Assembly (NCBI GenBank): GCA_027627705.1
Contig: CP091242.1
Span: 2,812,290-2,876,289, forward strand
DNA: 64,000 nt
Direction of reading: 5' to 3'
From: Hyphomonadaceae bacterium BL14
GTDB taxonomy: Bacteria; Pseudomonadota; Alphaproteobacteria; Caulobacterales; Maricaulaceae
Position numbers and translations under genes: made by a program. This document shows, piece after piece, positions 8,958 to 18,641 of this stretch. Positions within the stretch are counted from its first letter, which is position 1; every line of letters starts with the position of its first letter. The notes beneath the pieces are model-generated. The model did no database searches and was not told where the DNA came from. It was given only the letters and a program-made list of their open reading frames with translations.

Positions 8958-11137
8958 TGAGATCCTTCGGCGCCGCCCTGGCGAGCGGATTGCTTCTGGC
9001 TTTCGCAGCCCAGGCGGAGCCCATCTTCAGCGACGATTTCCAGGATGGCGACGCCCAGGGTTGGGGCGCGGGCGGTGAGGGCGATGTGCGTGTGTCGGTG
9101 TATGCTGGAAATGCTTCCCTGCGCCTCACCGAGCGCGCCATGGCGTTTGCCGCCGTCACCACTGCAGGCTATGATCAGGTGCGCGCCAGCGCAGCCTTTG
9201 CCGCGGCCGACCTTGAGCGCGGAGAAGCATGCGTTTTTGAAGTCACCGTCGATGACGGTGCGAGCTGGCTTGAAGTCCTGCGCGTCGCCGATGGCCAGGA
9301 TGATGGCGTGACGCTGCACAGGGGCTCGCTGGCGGATGCATCCCTGAACGACGCCGCGCGGGTGATCCTGCGCGCCCGAGTCGAGGGCAGCGCCGACAAT
9401 GATCAGTGCTGGCTTGATGATGTTGAGGTCACCGGGCGGTGGATGGCCGACGCGGCAGCGGGTGCCGCGTTCGAGTTCGATGTTTCTTTCCTGACTGGCG
9501 AAGACGCACTGGGCTTTCCGGTGGATGCCGGTTTGTACGCGCCGTCCGCTGAGGCGGGAGAAGCGGAGGCGGGCCTTGAAGGCCGGCTGCGGATCGACCC
9601 GGGCGATCAGTCCACCATCCGGGTCCTTCGCGACCGCTTCGAGTTCGAGGGCCTTCCCGACACTCGCATCGGCGTGCCGCCTATAATCGAGACCGATGTG
9701 ACGACCCGTGACGGGCGCCTGCTGCCGGCGCAGCGCGGCCTGGTCACGTCCAGCCACCCGTTCTGGGATGTGGTGCTGACGCCAGGGCGGGTCTGGCGCG
9801 AGCCGGGCGACGGCGAATGGAGCCGCGCCGCTCTGCCCTTCGCCCTGGTGGAGAAGAACGCAAACTGCGTCCACAATGGCCTACTAACCTTCCTGTTCAA
9901 GCCCGACGGCTCGACCTCCAGAGCAGCCTGGCAGATCGGTTCGGAAACCTGCGCCTACTTCCAGTTCGACGCCTGGGGCGTGGCGCAGGCCGCCTTTGGG
10001 CCCGGAGACATCGCGGCGCGTGAAGCTGTGCACGCCCGCGACCGGGCGGAGCTTGAGGCGCGATTGCCCCTGCGGGCAATCTCCGAACTCGCCGCGGTCT
10101 ATCCCGGCGTGGACGTGTCCGCCTTCGGCTCCCCCCAGGATGTCGATCCTGACGCCATGACCGCCTTCGGGGTGATCGCGGACAGCGTGCACTATGCGGG
10201 CGGATGTGAGACCCGCTTTGGCGCCTATCCCTATTGCGACGCGCTCGTGCTGCCGTCCTACTCGCTGGCGAAAACCCTGTTCGGGGGTTTGGGCCTGATA
10301 CAGCTGGACGCGCGCTATCCCGGCGCGCGCAGCGCCCTGATCGCCGATTATGTGCCCGAGTGCGCGGCCGAGGGCGGCTGGGACGGCATCACGTTCGAGC
10401 ACGCCCTCGACATGGCCACGGGGCGCTATGAAAGCACGGCCACCGAAGCCGATGAAAACGCGGCGGTGGAAGATGACTTCTTCCTCGTCGGATCCCATGC
10501 CGAGAAGGCTGCGCTGGCATGCTCGCGCTATCCGGTCCGCGAGGCGCCGGGGCGCACCTGGGTCTATCACACCACCGACACCTATCTTCTTGGCACGGCC
10601 ATGCAGAACTTCCTGCAAGCCCGCGAAGGCGCCCAGGCCGACATCTACCGCGATCTTCTGGTGGAGCCGCTCTGGCGTCCGTTGGGCCTCTCGGCGACGC
10701 TGGATGAAACCCGGCGCACATCCGATGAGCGCGCCCAGCCCTTCGTCGGATGGGGGCTTATCATGCAGCGTGGGGATCTGGCGCGCCTGCTCCAGTTCCT
10801 GGGTGCGGATGGCGGCGCAGTTAACGGACGCCAGGTTGTGAATTCCCAATGGCTGGCGGCGGCGCTGCAAAAAAATCCTGAAGACCCCGGCCTGCCCGCA
10901 CCTGAAGCGCCCCTCGCTTACAATGACGGCGTCTGGTCCTGGGACATCCAGGCCTATGGCGGCTGCACCGCACCGACCCCGACGCCCTTCATGTCCGGCT
11001 TTGGCGGCATCGCCGGCGTGCTGATCCCCAACGGCACCGCCTATTATTATGTCAGCGACGGGTACCAGTTCCGGTGGGCGCGCGCCGCCGTGGCCACCAA
11101 CGCCATCACGCCCTTTTGCACAGGAACAGCCCCATGA
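8954..11137 (+). CDS. Exported serine hydrolase (class C beta-lactamase fold) with N-terminal beta domain
   Basis: A 727-residue protein with a signal peptide (first ~21 residues, ending FAAQAEP). Residues ~22-170 form a jelly-roll-like beta domain (FSDDFQDGDAQGW is typical of exported carbohydrate- or protein-binding modules). The rest resembles the beta-lactamase/PBP4* family. The SxxK motif is SLAK (Ser437-Lys440), followed by WVYHTTDTYLLG at the place of the second motif and a Gly-rich FGGIAG near the end. Such enzymes act as esterases, D-aminopeptidases or amidases in the periplasm. It overlaps its neighbours at both ends (ATGA), so it belongs to the operon and may do the first extracytoplasmic cut of the imported substrate. 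Confidence 0.8.
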   Translation: MMRSFGAALASGLLLAFAAQAEPIFSDDFQDGDAQGWGAGGEGDVRVSVYAGNASLRLTERAMAFAAVTTAGYDQVRASAAFAAADLERGEACVFEVTVDDGASWLEVLRVADGQDDGVTLHRGSLADASLNDAARVILRARVEGSADNDQCWLDDVEVTGRWMADAAAGAAFEFDVSFLTGEDALGFPVDAGLYAPSAEAGEAEAGLEGRLRIDPGDQSTIRVLRDRFEFEGLPDTRIGVPPIIETDVTTRDGRLLPAQRGLVTSSHPFWDVVLTPGRVWREPGDGEWSRAALPFALVEKNANCVHNGLLTFLFKPDGSTSRAAWQIGSETCAYFQFDAWGVAQAAFGPGDIAAREAVHARDRAELEARLPLRAISELAAVYPGVDVSAFGSPQDVDPDAMTAFGVIADSVHYAGGCETRFGAYPYCDALVLPSYSLAKTLFGGLGLIQLDARYPGARSALIADYVPECAAEGGWDGITFEHALDMATGRYESTATEADENAAVEDDFFLVGSHAEKAALACSRYPVREAPGRTWVYHTTDTYLLGTAMQNFLQAREGAQADIYRDLLVEPLWRPLGLSATLDETRRTSDERAQPFVGWGLIMQRGDLARLLQFLGADGGAVNGRQVVNSQWLAAALQKNPEDPGLPAPEAPLAYNDGVWSWDIQAYGGCTAPTPTPFMSGFGGIAGVLIPNGTAYYYVSDGYQFRWARAAVATNAITPFCTGTAP

Positions 11138-12345
11138 GCGATCCGACACCCCGGGCCACGCCCTCGCGCGGCCTGCCCACCGCCGCGCCGGATGGTCTGA
11201 CCGCCGCGGCGCTGCTAGCTTTTCTGGCCACAGCCGGATTATTCTATGTGAACATCATGGCCGCCATCGTGGACGGGCTGGTCTCCGGACTGGGCCTCAC
11301 GGATAGTCAGGCCGGCTTAATTGGATCGGTGAACATTTATGGTGCCTCCGTGGGGGCGCTTGCAGCGGTCTTCATCGTCAAGCACCTACACTGGCGCCCG
11401 GTCGCCCTGGTCTGTCTGGCGGTGCTGATTGTCATGGATCTGGGCTCGATCCCGATCTCCTCCGCTGAGGTCCTGATGCCCATGCGCGTCGTGCACGGCT
11501 TCTTCGGCGGCGTGCTCACCGGGACGGCCTTCGCCGTGATTGCACGAACGGCCAACCCTGATCGCGCGTTCGGCATGTTGCTGTTCGTCCAGTTCGGGCT
11601 GGGCGGGCTCGGCGTCATGGTCCTGCCCCCGCTGGTGCCGCAGTTCGGCGCCCAGGCGATGTTCATTGCGCTGGCGCTGTTCTCCCTCGCCACCCTGATC
11701 ATAACGCCCTTCCTGGACCGCTATCCGCCCGACCGGGCCGTGCGCAAGGTCGCCGGGACTGAGGACGGCAAGGTGCAATGGACGCCCCTGGCGCTGACCC
11801 TCCTTGCGATCTTCCTGTTTCAGGCCGCAAACATGGGTCTGCTCGCTTACATCATCCGGCTTGGAATCGATTACGGGCTGGACCGCGCCTACGTCTCCAC
11901 GGCGCTGGGGCTTGCGACCTGGGTCGCGCTGCTTGGCCCTTTCCTTGTCATGGTGCTCGGCTTGCGCTTCGGCCGCGCACCGCTGTTCATCGCCGCGATG
12001 GCGCTGACGCTGGGAGGGACCGCGATCTTCCACTATAGCGGCGATCCCATCGCCTACATGGTCGCCAATTGCGGGACCGGCATCACCTGGGGCTTCGTCA
12101 TCGCCTATCTACTGGGCATGAGCGCGGAGTTCGACAAGGCCGGCCGTGCTTCAGCGTTCGGCGGTTTCATCTCCAAGATCGGCCTGGCCACTGGCCCGCT
12201 GGCAGCGGGCTGGATGCTGGGCGCCGGGATGGGGTTCGGCACCCTGATCAATGGCGCACTGATCATGCTGGCCTTGAGCGCCGCCGTCATGGTCATTCCG
12301 GCGCGGGCGCTTGATCGGCACCGCAGCGCCGCCGCTGTACCCTGA
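11134..12345 (+). CDS. Major facilitator superfamily transporter
   Basis: A 403-residue inner-membrane protein with about 12 predicted hydrophobic segments. A basic RYPPDRAVRK loop lies between the two six-helix halves. The ATG at 11134 was chosen because it overlaps the stop of the serine hydrolase by four bases, the coupling seen along this operon. It likely carries the released product over the inner membrane to the cytoplasmic aminotransferase and dehydrogenase encoded next. MFS subfamily and substrate cannot be decided from sequence alone. Confidence 0.85.
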   Translation: MSDPTPRATPSRGLPTAAPDGLTAAALLAFLATAGLFYVNIMAAIVDGLVSGLGLTDSQAGLIGSVNIYGASVGALAAVFIVKHLHWRPVALVCLAVLIVMDLGSIPISSAEVLMPMRVVHGFFGGVLTGTAFAVIARTANPDRAFGMLLFVQFGLGGLGVMVLPPLVPQFGAQAMFIALALFSLATLIITPFLDRYPPDRAVRKVAGTEDGKVQWTPLALTLLAIFLFQAANMGLLAYIIRLGIDYGLDRAYVSTALGLATWVALLGPFLVMVLGLRFGRAPLFIAAMALTLGGTAIFHYSGDPIAYMVANCGTGITWGFVIAYLLGMSAEFDKAGRASAFGGFISKIGLATGPLAAGWMLGAGMGFGTLINGALIMLALSAAVMVIPARALDRHRSAAAVP

Positions 12346-12432
12346 ACTGGAGCGACTGAAGCCGCCAAACTGGCTCTATTGAATCAGCAAGACAGCCCTA
12401 TCATGGAGCCGTCCCAGTGCGGAGATGCCAGC

Positions 12433-13887
12433 GTGCCGTTTGACTTCCACACCCTGAAGGACGCCTTCATCGATGGGGGCTGGACGCCGGCGGTCAATGG
12501 CGCGCGCTTTGCGGTGTGCAATCCGGCTGATGGCGAGGTCATCTGCGAAGTTGCTGACTGTGGTGAATCCGAAACCCTCGCCGCCGTCGCCGCCGCCGAT
12601 GCGGCACAAGCCGGCTGGGCGGCGAAACCGGCGGCCGAGCGCAGCGCGATTCTGCGGCGCTGGCGCGACCTGATGGTGGAACACGCCGATGCACTGGCGG
12701 CGCTGCTCACCGCGGAGAACGGCAAACCGCTGGCCGAGGCGCGCGGCGAGGTCCTGTATGGAGCGTCGTATCTGGAATGGTTCGCCGAGGAGGCCAAGCG
12801 CCTGTATGGCGACGTCATCCCGTCGGGCTCGCCCTCCAACCGGATCCTGGTGATCAGGCAGCCGGTCGGGGTCTGCGCCGCCATCACGCCGTGGAATTTT
12901 CCCAACGCCATGTTGATGCGAAAGGCCGCCGCTGCGCTTGGCGCAGGGTGCACGTTGGTGGCCAAGCCGGCCGAGGACACGCCCCTGTCGGCCCTGGCCG
13001 CCGTAGCCCTGGCGCACGAGGCTGGGCTGCCGCCGGGGGTGTTCAACGTTGTGACGACGGCGCAACCCGCAGCAGTGGGCGCGGTGCTGACGAGCCACCC
13101 GCGCGTGCGGAAGATCACCTTCACCGGCTCGACGGACGTCGGCAAAATCCTGCTCCAGCAGTCTGCGACGACGGTCAAGCGCGTCTCCATGGAATTGGGC
13201 GGCAATGCGCCCTTCCTGGTGTTCGCCGATGCGGATCTGGACGCCGCCATCGAGGGCGCGCTCGCCTCGAAGTTCCGCAATGCCGGACAGACCTGCGTGT
13301 GCGCGAACCGGATGCTGATCGAGCGCTCGGTCCTGCCGGAGTTCGCCCGCCGCCTGGCTGAGCGGGCGACGGCCCTGAAGGTTGGCGACGGACGGGTGCA
13401 CGGGACTGAGGTGGGCCCCCTGATCAACGCCGCAGCGCTTGAGAAAGTCGAGCGTCTGGTGGCCGAGGCGCTCGCGGCCGGCGCGCGGCTTCGCGCCGGC
13501 GGCCAGCGTGATGGTGCGGGCGATCTGTTCTACGCCCCGACGGTTCTGGAGGGAGTCACGGCGGACATGGCGGTGGCGCGCGAGGAGATATTCGGTCCGG
13601 TGGCTCCGCTGATCGCCTTCGATGAGGAAGACGAAGCTGTCGCCGTGGCTAATGACACGCCCTACGGGCTCGCCGCCTATGTCTATACGCGCGATCTGGG
13701 CCGGGCGTTCCGGGTCGGGGAAGCGCTGGAGTGCGGGATGGTCGGGATCAATGAAGGCATCCTGTCCACGGCCGCCGCGCCGTTTGGCGGGATCAAGCAA
13801 TCGGGCTACGGGCGCGAAGGCTCGCGCCATGGCCTGGATGACTATGTGGATATCAAATACATGCTGATGGGAGGGCTGGGCACCTGA
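12433..13887 (+). CDS. gabD: Succinate-semialdehyde dehydrogenase (NAD(P)+), GabD-like
   Basis: An aldehyde dehydrogenase of about 484 residues. It shows the NAD(P) and catalytic signatures of the family: AITPWNFP, FTGSTDVGK, the general base in MELGGNAPF, the nucleophile in GQTCVCANR, and EEIFGPVAP. The overall pattern (FRNAGQTCVCANR, PFGGIKQSGYGREGS) is that of succinate-semialdehyde dehydrogenases, which oxidise the product of GABA transamination to succinate. The frame is open from a TTG at 12379 and has an ATG at 12403; I prefer the GTG at 12433 because GGAG lies nine bases upstream and the protein then begins at the family's usual place. It is 23 bases before the aminotransferase gene. 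Confidence 0.8.
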   Translation: MPFDFHTLKDAFIDGGWTPAVNGARFAVCNPADGEVICEVADCGESETLAAVAAADAAQAGWAAKPAAERSAILRRWRDLMVEHADALAALLTAENGKPLAEARGEVLYGASYLEWFAEEAKRLYGDVIPSGSPSNRILVIRQPVGVCAAITPWNFPNAMLMRKAAAALGAGCTLVAKPAEDTPLSALAAVALAHEAGLPPGVFNVVTTAQPAAVGAVLTSHPRVRKITFTGSTDVGKILLQQSATTVKRVSMELGGNAPFLVFADADLDAAIEGALASKFRNAGQTCVCANRMLIERSVLPEFARRLAERATALKVGDGRVHGTEVGPLINAAALEKVERLVAEALAAGARLRAGGQRDGAGDLFYAPTVLEGVTADMAVAREEIFGPVAPLIAFDEEDEAVAVANDTPYGLAAYVYTRDLGRAFRVGEALECGMVGINEGILSTAAAPFGGIKQSGYGREGSRHGLDDYVDIKYMLMGGLGT

Positions 13888-13910
13888 CGCGCCGGCCATG
13901 GAGTGACGCC

Positions 13911-15296
13911 ATGACTTCTGCTGACCTGCTTCGTGAACGCGACCTAGATGCGTTGATGCATCCGGCGACGAATTTCGTCGCGCATCGTGCCAAGGGCCCG
14001 CTGATCATGGACTCCGCCAAGGGCGTGTACATCACCGATGTCTCGGGCAAACAGTACATCGAGGGCATGGCGGGCCTTTGGTGCACGGCGCTGGGCTATG
14101 GCGTCGAGGAGCTGGTGGAGGCCGCGCGCGAGCAGATGGCCAAGCTCAGTTACGCCCACATGTTCGCCAGCCGCTCCCATGAACCCGGCATCGAGCTCGC
14201 CGCCAAGCTGAAATCCCTCGTTCCCATCGCCGACGCTCGGGTCTTCTTCGGCAATTCCGGCAGCGACGCCAATGACACCCAGGTCAAGATGATCTGGTAT
14301 TACAACAACGCCATCGGGCGGCCCCAAAAGAAGAAAATTATCGCGCGCACCGGCGGGTATCACGGGGTCACTATCGCCAGCGCCAGCATGACCGGCCTGC
14401 CGGTCAATCACGCCGACTTCGATCTGCCGATTGATCGCTTCCTGCACACCACCAAGCCGCACTTCTACCGCGAAGGCCGTCCCGGCGAGGACGAGGCCGC
14501 GTTCACGGCCCGGCTGGTGAAGGACCTCGAAGACCTCATCGAACGCGAAGGGGCGCACACCATCGCAGGCTTCATCGCCGAGCCCCTGATCGGGGCTGGC
14601 GGCGTGGTCCTTCCACCCGAAGGCTATTTCCCGGCGATCCAGGCGGTGCTGGACCGCCACGACATCATGCTCATCGACGATGAAGTCGTGTGCGGTTTTC
14701 ACAGGACCAACAATCCGTTCGGCGCACAGACCTTTGACATGAAGCCTGCGACCATGACCCTCGCCAAGGCGCTGTCTTCAGCTTACCTGCCGATCTCGGC
14801 GACGATCATCCCCGGGGATATGTACGAGCCGATGATTGCGCGCAGCCAGGCCAACAACGCCTTCGGCCATGGCTATACCTATAGCGGCCACCCGGTCGCC
14901 GCGGCGCTGTCGCTGAGAAACCTCGAACTCATGGAGCGCTGGGGCATCGCGGGCCATGTCGCCGCCATGAGCCCGATTTTCGAAGGCCGTTTCGCGCGCC
15001 TCAAAGATCATCCGCTTGTGGGCGAGGTGCGCGCCGCCGGCATGATCGGCGCAGCCGAGCTGGTGAAGAACAAGGCCGACAAGAGCCGGTTCGACAAGGT
15101 TGGACCCGTGGGCATGAAATGCTTCGAGTTCGCCCTCGATGAAGGGCTGATCGTGCGCAATATCGGCGACAGCATCGCCCTTTGCCCGCCCCTGGTGATC
15201 ACCGACTCCGAATTGACCGAGCTGTTTGACCGCCTGGACCGCGCCCTGAACCGGACGCTGGATTGGTGCCGCAAAGAGAACATGCTGGCCGCCTGA
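13911..15296 (+). CDS. Class III omega-aminotransferase (GABA/diamine/pyruvate type)
   Basis: A 461-residue PLP enzyme of the class III (acetylornithine/GABA) aminotransferase family. Visible landmarks are the substrate entrance GLWCTALGYG, the cofactor phosphate loop NSGSDANDTQVK, the TGGYHG turn, the cofactor-binding Asp in LIDDEVVCGFHRTN and the Schiff-base lysine in TLAKALSSAYLPIS. The closest remembered relatives are omega-amino-acid:pyruvate and putrescine/GABA aminotransferases. With the GabD-like dehydrogenase upstream it would turn a terminal amine into an aldehyde and then an acid. It is the last gene of the run; an IS6 relic begins about 40 bases after its stop. Confidence 0.85.
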   Translation: MTSADLLRERDLDALMHPATNFVAHRAKGPLIMDSAKGVYITDVSGKQYIEGMAGLWCTALGYGVEELVEAAREQMAKLSYAHMFASRSHEPGIELAAKLKSLVPIADARVFFGNSGSDANDTQVKMIWYYNNAIGRPQKKKIIARTGGYHGVTIASASMTGLPVNHADFDLPIDRFLHTTKPHFYREGRPGEDEAAFTARLVKDLEDLIEREGAHTIAGFIAEPLIGAGGVVLPPEGYFPAIQAVLDRHDIMLIDDEVVCGFHRTNNPFGAQTFDMKPATMTLAKALSSAYLPISATIIPGDMYEPMIARSQANNAFGHGYTYSGHPVAAALSLRNLELMERWGIAGHVAAMSPIFEGRFARLKDHPLVGEVRAAGMIGAAELVKNKADKSRFDKVGPVGMKCFEFALDEGLIVRNIGDSIALCPPLVITDSELTELFDRLDRALNRTLDWCRKENMLAA

Positions 15297-15333
15297 CAGT
15301 GGGCTCATGGAAGCGTTGCCACCGGCGCCGCTG

Positions 15334-15450
15334 GCTCTGTCAGATTAAACCGGCTTGAGTTGGGCGGGTCTGTTTCATAGCCTCCACCGATGAGAAATCC
15401 CTTCCGCTATTTCAAGACTTCGCCCAAGATCACCGGCCTTGCGGTGATGA
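15334..15450 (+). mobile_element. IS6-family relic, left end only (second)
   Basis: It is homologous to the left end of the IS6 element at 18.6 kb, including TCAGATTAAACCGGCTTGAG and the first 61 bases of the transposase gene (ATG at 15390, MRNPFRYFKTSPK). The match ends after GCGGTGATGA, within one base of where the relic at 1.6 kb ends. No right end is present. Confidence 0.75.
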
Positions 15451-15752
15451 GATCATCCACTTGGCGGCGGTGTGTCAGGGCTCTGCGTGTCTCCTACTCA
15501 GAGAGGGTTGGGCGTCAGGCCCTCTCCCACCGCCATTACGCAGAACTTCTCAGCGCTGCTCTCGGTTTCGGGGTGGCGTCCCCTATCGCGAAGTGCATCG
15601 ATGTGCCTTCCCGCACCGCTTGGCTCGTCGGTTCGATGGCGGCAGCAAGCGGTGGCGTGGCTGTGGGCAACTCCGCGGCGATGCTGCGGCATTTCGTCCC
15701 GCTTTCGCTTACATCCTTTGCCGCGCCAATAGCCGGTGATACTCGGTTTGGC
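15451..15752. other. Stretch without a clear gene
   Basis: No convincing coding sequence. A seven-base inverted repeat (GAGAGGG/CCCTCTC) near 15500-15525 could form a hairpin. The region probably contains the promoter of the DUF2946 gene. Confidence 0.35.
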
Positions 15753-16151
15753 ATGATGTCTTCAGCGTATCGGAAGATAGCGCGCCTGCTGGCGGTGTTG
15801 GCCGTCTCCCTGCAAGCCATGCTGCCGGGTGCATTGGCACATGCCGAAGCGAAGGGCGCGGATGTTTCTCGTTACATCTGTGCTTCTGGGGGGCAGATCT
15901 CCCCCGAGATGCGCGCTGCAGTGCAGCTTCTCGCAGACCTGGCGGGCGACCCAACACCTGCCGAGGACCCTTCGCTTGGCGATTGTCCTCTGTGCACGCT
16001 GGTGCACGGAGTGCCGTTGCCACAGCCGGTCGCGATCCCCGCGCCAACGGCCCTTGTGCAAGGCGTCAATCTTGTCCGTCGCGGGCTGGCGATCTCAGGC
16101 GCGGTTCAAGGACCGCCTCTCGGCCCGCGCGGCCCACCCACTCACATCTGA
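15753..16151 (+). CDS. Small exported DUF2946-type protein
   Basis: A 132-residue protein with an N-terminal hydrophobic segment (residues ~8-28, ending ALAHAEA) and a later CPLC pair in DCPLCTLVHG, then a Pro-rich tail. The layout (exported, one CPxC-like motif, Pro-rich end) matches DUF2946 proteins, which are commonly encoded directly upstream of TonB receptors and often in copper-related loci. The receptor gene follows 88 bases later on the same strand. The ATG at 15753 (or the next one, 15756) gives a start just before the signal peptide. A role in metal binding is inferred from the family, not shown. Confidence 0.6.
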   Translation: MMSSAYRKIARLLAVLAVSLQAMLPGALAHAEAKGADVSRYICASGGQISPEMRAAVQLLADLAGDPTPAEDPSLGDCPLCTLVHGVPLPQPVAIPAPTALVQGVNLVRRGLAISGAVQGPPLGPRGPPTHI

Positions 16152-16239
16152 AGCAAGACCTGAACTCGCGGTCCCGGCTCCGGGCTGCTGCTTCGCGCGT
16201 GTGACCCACGCGATTCCTTCAGTTTGTGAAACACTTAAC

Positions 16240-18339
16240 ATGCAATCGAAACTCTCCTGCCGCCTCCTGACCGGAGCGGCACTCCTCGCGCTTGGCGCAC
16301 CTGCTCATGCGCAAGACACCTTGCCCCCCCGCGCCGAAACGCCGATTGAAACGATCATCGTCATCGGCTCTCGCCCGTCCGACGACGTGAGCCAGATAAC
16401 CATCGAGCCTACGCGTGAGGGGCGGCTTTCCACCTTGCCCGACCTCTTTCGTGCCGCACCGGGTGTCATCAATGAGGCCAATTTCGGCGGGATCGATCAC
16501 CCTCGCTTCGCGATCCGCGGGTCCGGGCTTCAGCGCGGTACACAGCCAGCCGGACGCGGGATCGAGCTGCGCCTCGATGGCGTCCCGATGACGTATGCCG
16601 ACACGAGCTTCGATTTCGTCGAGTGGATCGATCCCCTGATGTTCGATGGCGTCTCGATTCTGCGGGGCGGCCGCGGAGTTCAGGGTGGCGCGTCCGCCCT
16701 CGGCGGCATTGTCGATTTCCGGGGCGTGGATGGATCGGGACCATTTGAGCTCCTCGGGCGTGGCGAAACCGGAAGCTTCGACTACCGCCGTGGCCAGTTG
16801 GCGGCCAGGGGCGGTGATGAGGTGACAGGCTTCGGTACGCTGACCTGGTTCTCCCAGGATGGTTTTCGTGATCATAACGAGCAGCAGGCGCTTCGAGGTT
16901 ATGCCAATATGACTGCGCGCTTGGCACCCGCATGGACGATGCGGGCCGGTGTATTGGTAAGCGACAGCGAACTGGAACTTCCTGGCCCGCAAACCCTTGC
17001 CCAGATCGAAAGCGGCTCGACTGCTGCACAACCGGCCAACGTCACCGGCGATTGGCGGCGCTTCTCGGAGCGTGGGCGGGTTACCGCAGGTGTCTCGTAT
17101 GACGCGGCCGGAACGACCGTCGATGTCGATTTTGGCGTCATGCATACGGATACGGAATTCCGTCGGCGCGATATTCTGATGGATGAGAGCTTCGACTTTT
17201 CTGCGCTCGGACGGTGGCGCCAGGCGGTCGGTGAGACCTCGATTGGCCTCGATCTGATCTATCAATCAGGCGATCGGGAGCAGGAACTTTTCCTGAATGG
17301 CGGCGGGACGCTTCCAACATTCACGGGTGAGACCGGGCTTCAATGGGCGGACAACACGCTCAATGCCTCGCGCTTGACTGTGCAAGCCGTGGCCAGCGCG
17401 CCCCTGAGCGACGCTCTGACGCTAGACCTGGTCGGCGGATGGAACCGTCATAGCCGCGAGATCGAAGAAAACTTCTCGACCAGCTTCCGCCCGGCCGCCG
17501 AGTTCGACCGCGACTATGACGCCGTCACCGGGCTCGCCCTTCTCTCTTACGAGGCAACTCCGAACCTGACCGTCTTCGGCGGCCTGAGCCATGTCATGGA
17601 GCCTCCGACATTCGACGTGCTGCTCATTAACGTTGCCGGCACGGGTTCGGGCGCGGCCCTTGTGTCCGGGGGAAATCCGCGCCGTCCAATCATCGTTGAT
17701 CTTGACGAGCAGCAGGCGACGACGCTTGAAGCCGGGGTGAAGGGAACGGTCGGCCCGGTTGACATCGATCTCACACTGTATCGCTCTTGGCTAGACGGCG
17801 AGATCGTTTCGACGAGTGATTTCGTAACCCAGACCGTGACGTCGGTGGGCAACGCGGATCGCACCACGCGCTGGGGGATCGAAGCGTCGCTCAAGGCAGG
17901 ACTTGCGGAGGACTTACTCCTGTCAGGCGATCGGCTTTCTCTGGGCCTTGACTGGACGTGGACCGATGCGCGTTTCGACAATGATTCAACCTTTGGCGAC
18001 AATCGTCTCCCGATCATTGCGGCGAATGTGGTGAACTTGTCACTGGGATACATCGAACCTGGCGGTCTGTTCGGGGGAGTGTTTCTAACCGGCGTCCCCG
18101 AAGGCGGTTTTGCGGACTATGCCAACACGGTTCAGGCAGACGGCTATTTCACCCTTGGTGCGCGGCTGGGCTATGAAACCGAGCGATTTCTTGTGTTTAT
18201 CGAGGGTCGCAACCTGACCGACGAGCGCTATGCATCGACCGTTATCACGGCCCAGAACAATCTTTCAGGAGCCGATCGGGCAGCGTTCGCGTCCGGCGAG
18301 CCGGCCGCAGTTACTTTCGGCTTTGAATTGCAGTTCTGA
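16240..18339 (+). CDS. TonB-dependent outer membrane receptor, possibly for metal
   Basis: A 699-residue receptor. It has a signal peptide ending GAPAHAQ (~26), a TonB-box-like segment ETIIVIGSR, a plug domain with LPDLFRAAPGV and DGVSILRGGRGVQGGASALGG, and a 22-strand-type barrel ending VTFGFELQF. The ATG at 16240 places the signal peptide correctly; the open frame extends upstream but overlaps the DUF2946 gene. Together with that gene it may form a copper or other transition-metal uptake unit; the alternative is an iron-siderophore receptor. No enzyme genes accompany it. A terminator-like hairpin follows. Confidence 0.85.
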   Translation: MQSKLSCRLLTGAALLALGAPAHAQDTLPPRAETPIETIIVIGSRPSDDVSQITIEPTREGRLSTLPDLFRAAPGVINEANFGGIDHPRFAIRGSGLQRGTQPAGRGIELRLDGVPMTYADTSFDFVEWIDPLMFDGVSILRGGRGVQGGASALGGIVDFRGVDGSGPFELLGRGETGSFDYRRGQLAARGGDEVTGFGTLTWFSQDGFRDHNEQQALRGYANMTARLAPAWTMRAGVLVSDSELELPGPQTLAQIESGSTAAQPANVTGDWRRFSERGRVTAGVSYDAAGTTVDVDFGVMHTDTEFRRRDILMDESFDFSALGRWRQAVGETSIGLDLIYQSGDREQELFLNGGGTLPTFTGETGLQWADNTLNASRLTVQAVASAPLSDALTLDLVGGWNRHSREIEENFSTSFRPAAEFDRDYDAVTGLALLSYEATPNLTVFGGLSHVMEPPTFDVLLINVAGTGSGAALVSGGNPRRPIIVDLDEQQATTLEAGVKGTVGPVDIDLTLYRSWLDGEIVSTSDFVTQTVTSVGNADRTTRWGIEASLKAGLAEDLLLSGDRLSLGLDWTWTDARFDNDSTFGDNRLPIIAANVVNLSLGYIEPGGLFGGVFLTGVPEGGFADYANTVQADGYFTLGARLGYETERFLVFIEGRNLTDERYASTVITAQNNLSGADRAAFASGEPAAVTFGFELQF

Positions 18340-18384
18340 GCACTTGTCGGCAAGCGATTGAAGCGTTTGAATGGTTGAAGCGAA

Positions 18385-18415
18385 GAAGCGGGCAGCCAAC
18401 AGGTCTGCCCGCTTC
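18385..18415 (+). terminator. Hairpin after the TonB receptor gene
   Basis: An eleven-base perfect inverted repeat GAAGCGGGCAG/CTGCCCGCTTC with a nine-base loop, 46 bases after the receptor stop. The following bases are only moderately T-rich, so termination is likely but not certain. Confidence 0.55.
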
Positions 18416-18641
18416 GTTCATTGGTTTGGCCATCGCCGTCCCCTCACATGAACTTGTCGCGCAAGGCTGCGCATGCGGCAAAGTGCGAAGGAATGAACGG
18501 GAGTTGTAGGCGATTCGCCATGGCTTATGAGAGAGTTAGTGGATGAGGTCTCTCCCTCCGCCACAGCCCTTGGGGAATCGTGTCTCCACATCCGGCTGCG
18601 ACCGGATTTTCTCGTTGTTTTCGAGGGATATGCGTCAGGGC

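Noticed and set aside
12376..13899. Long minus-strand frame opposite the aldehyde dehydrogenase gene
   Set aside because: Antisense shadow; the plus-strand frame has all catalytic motifs of the family.
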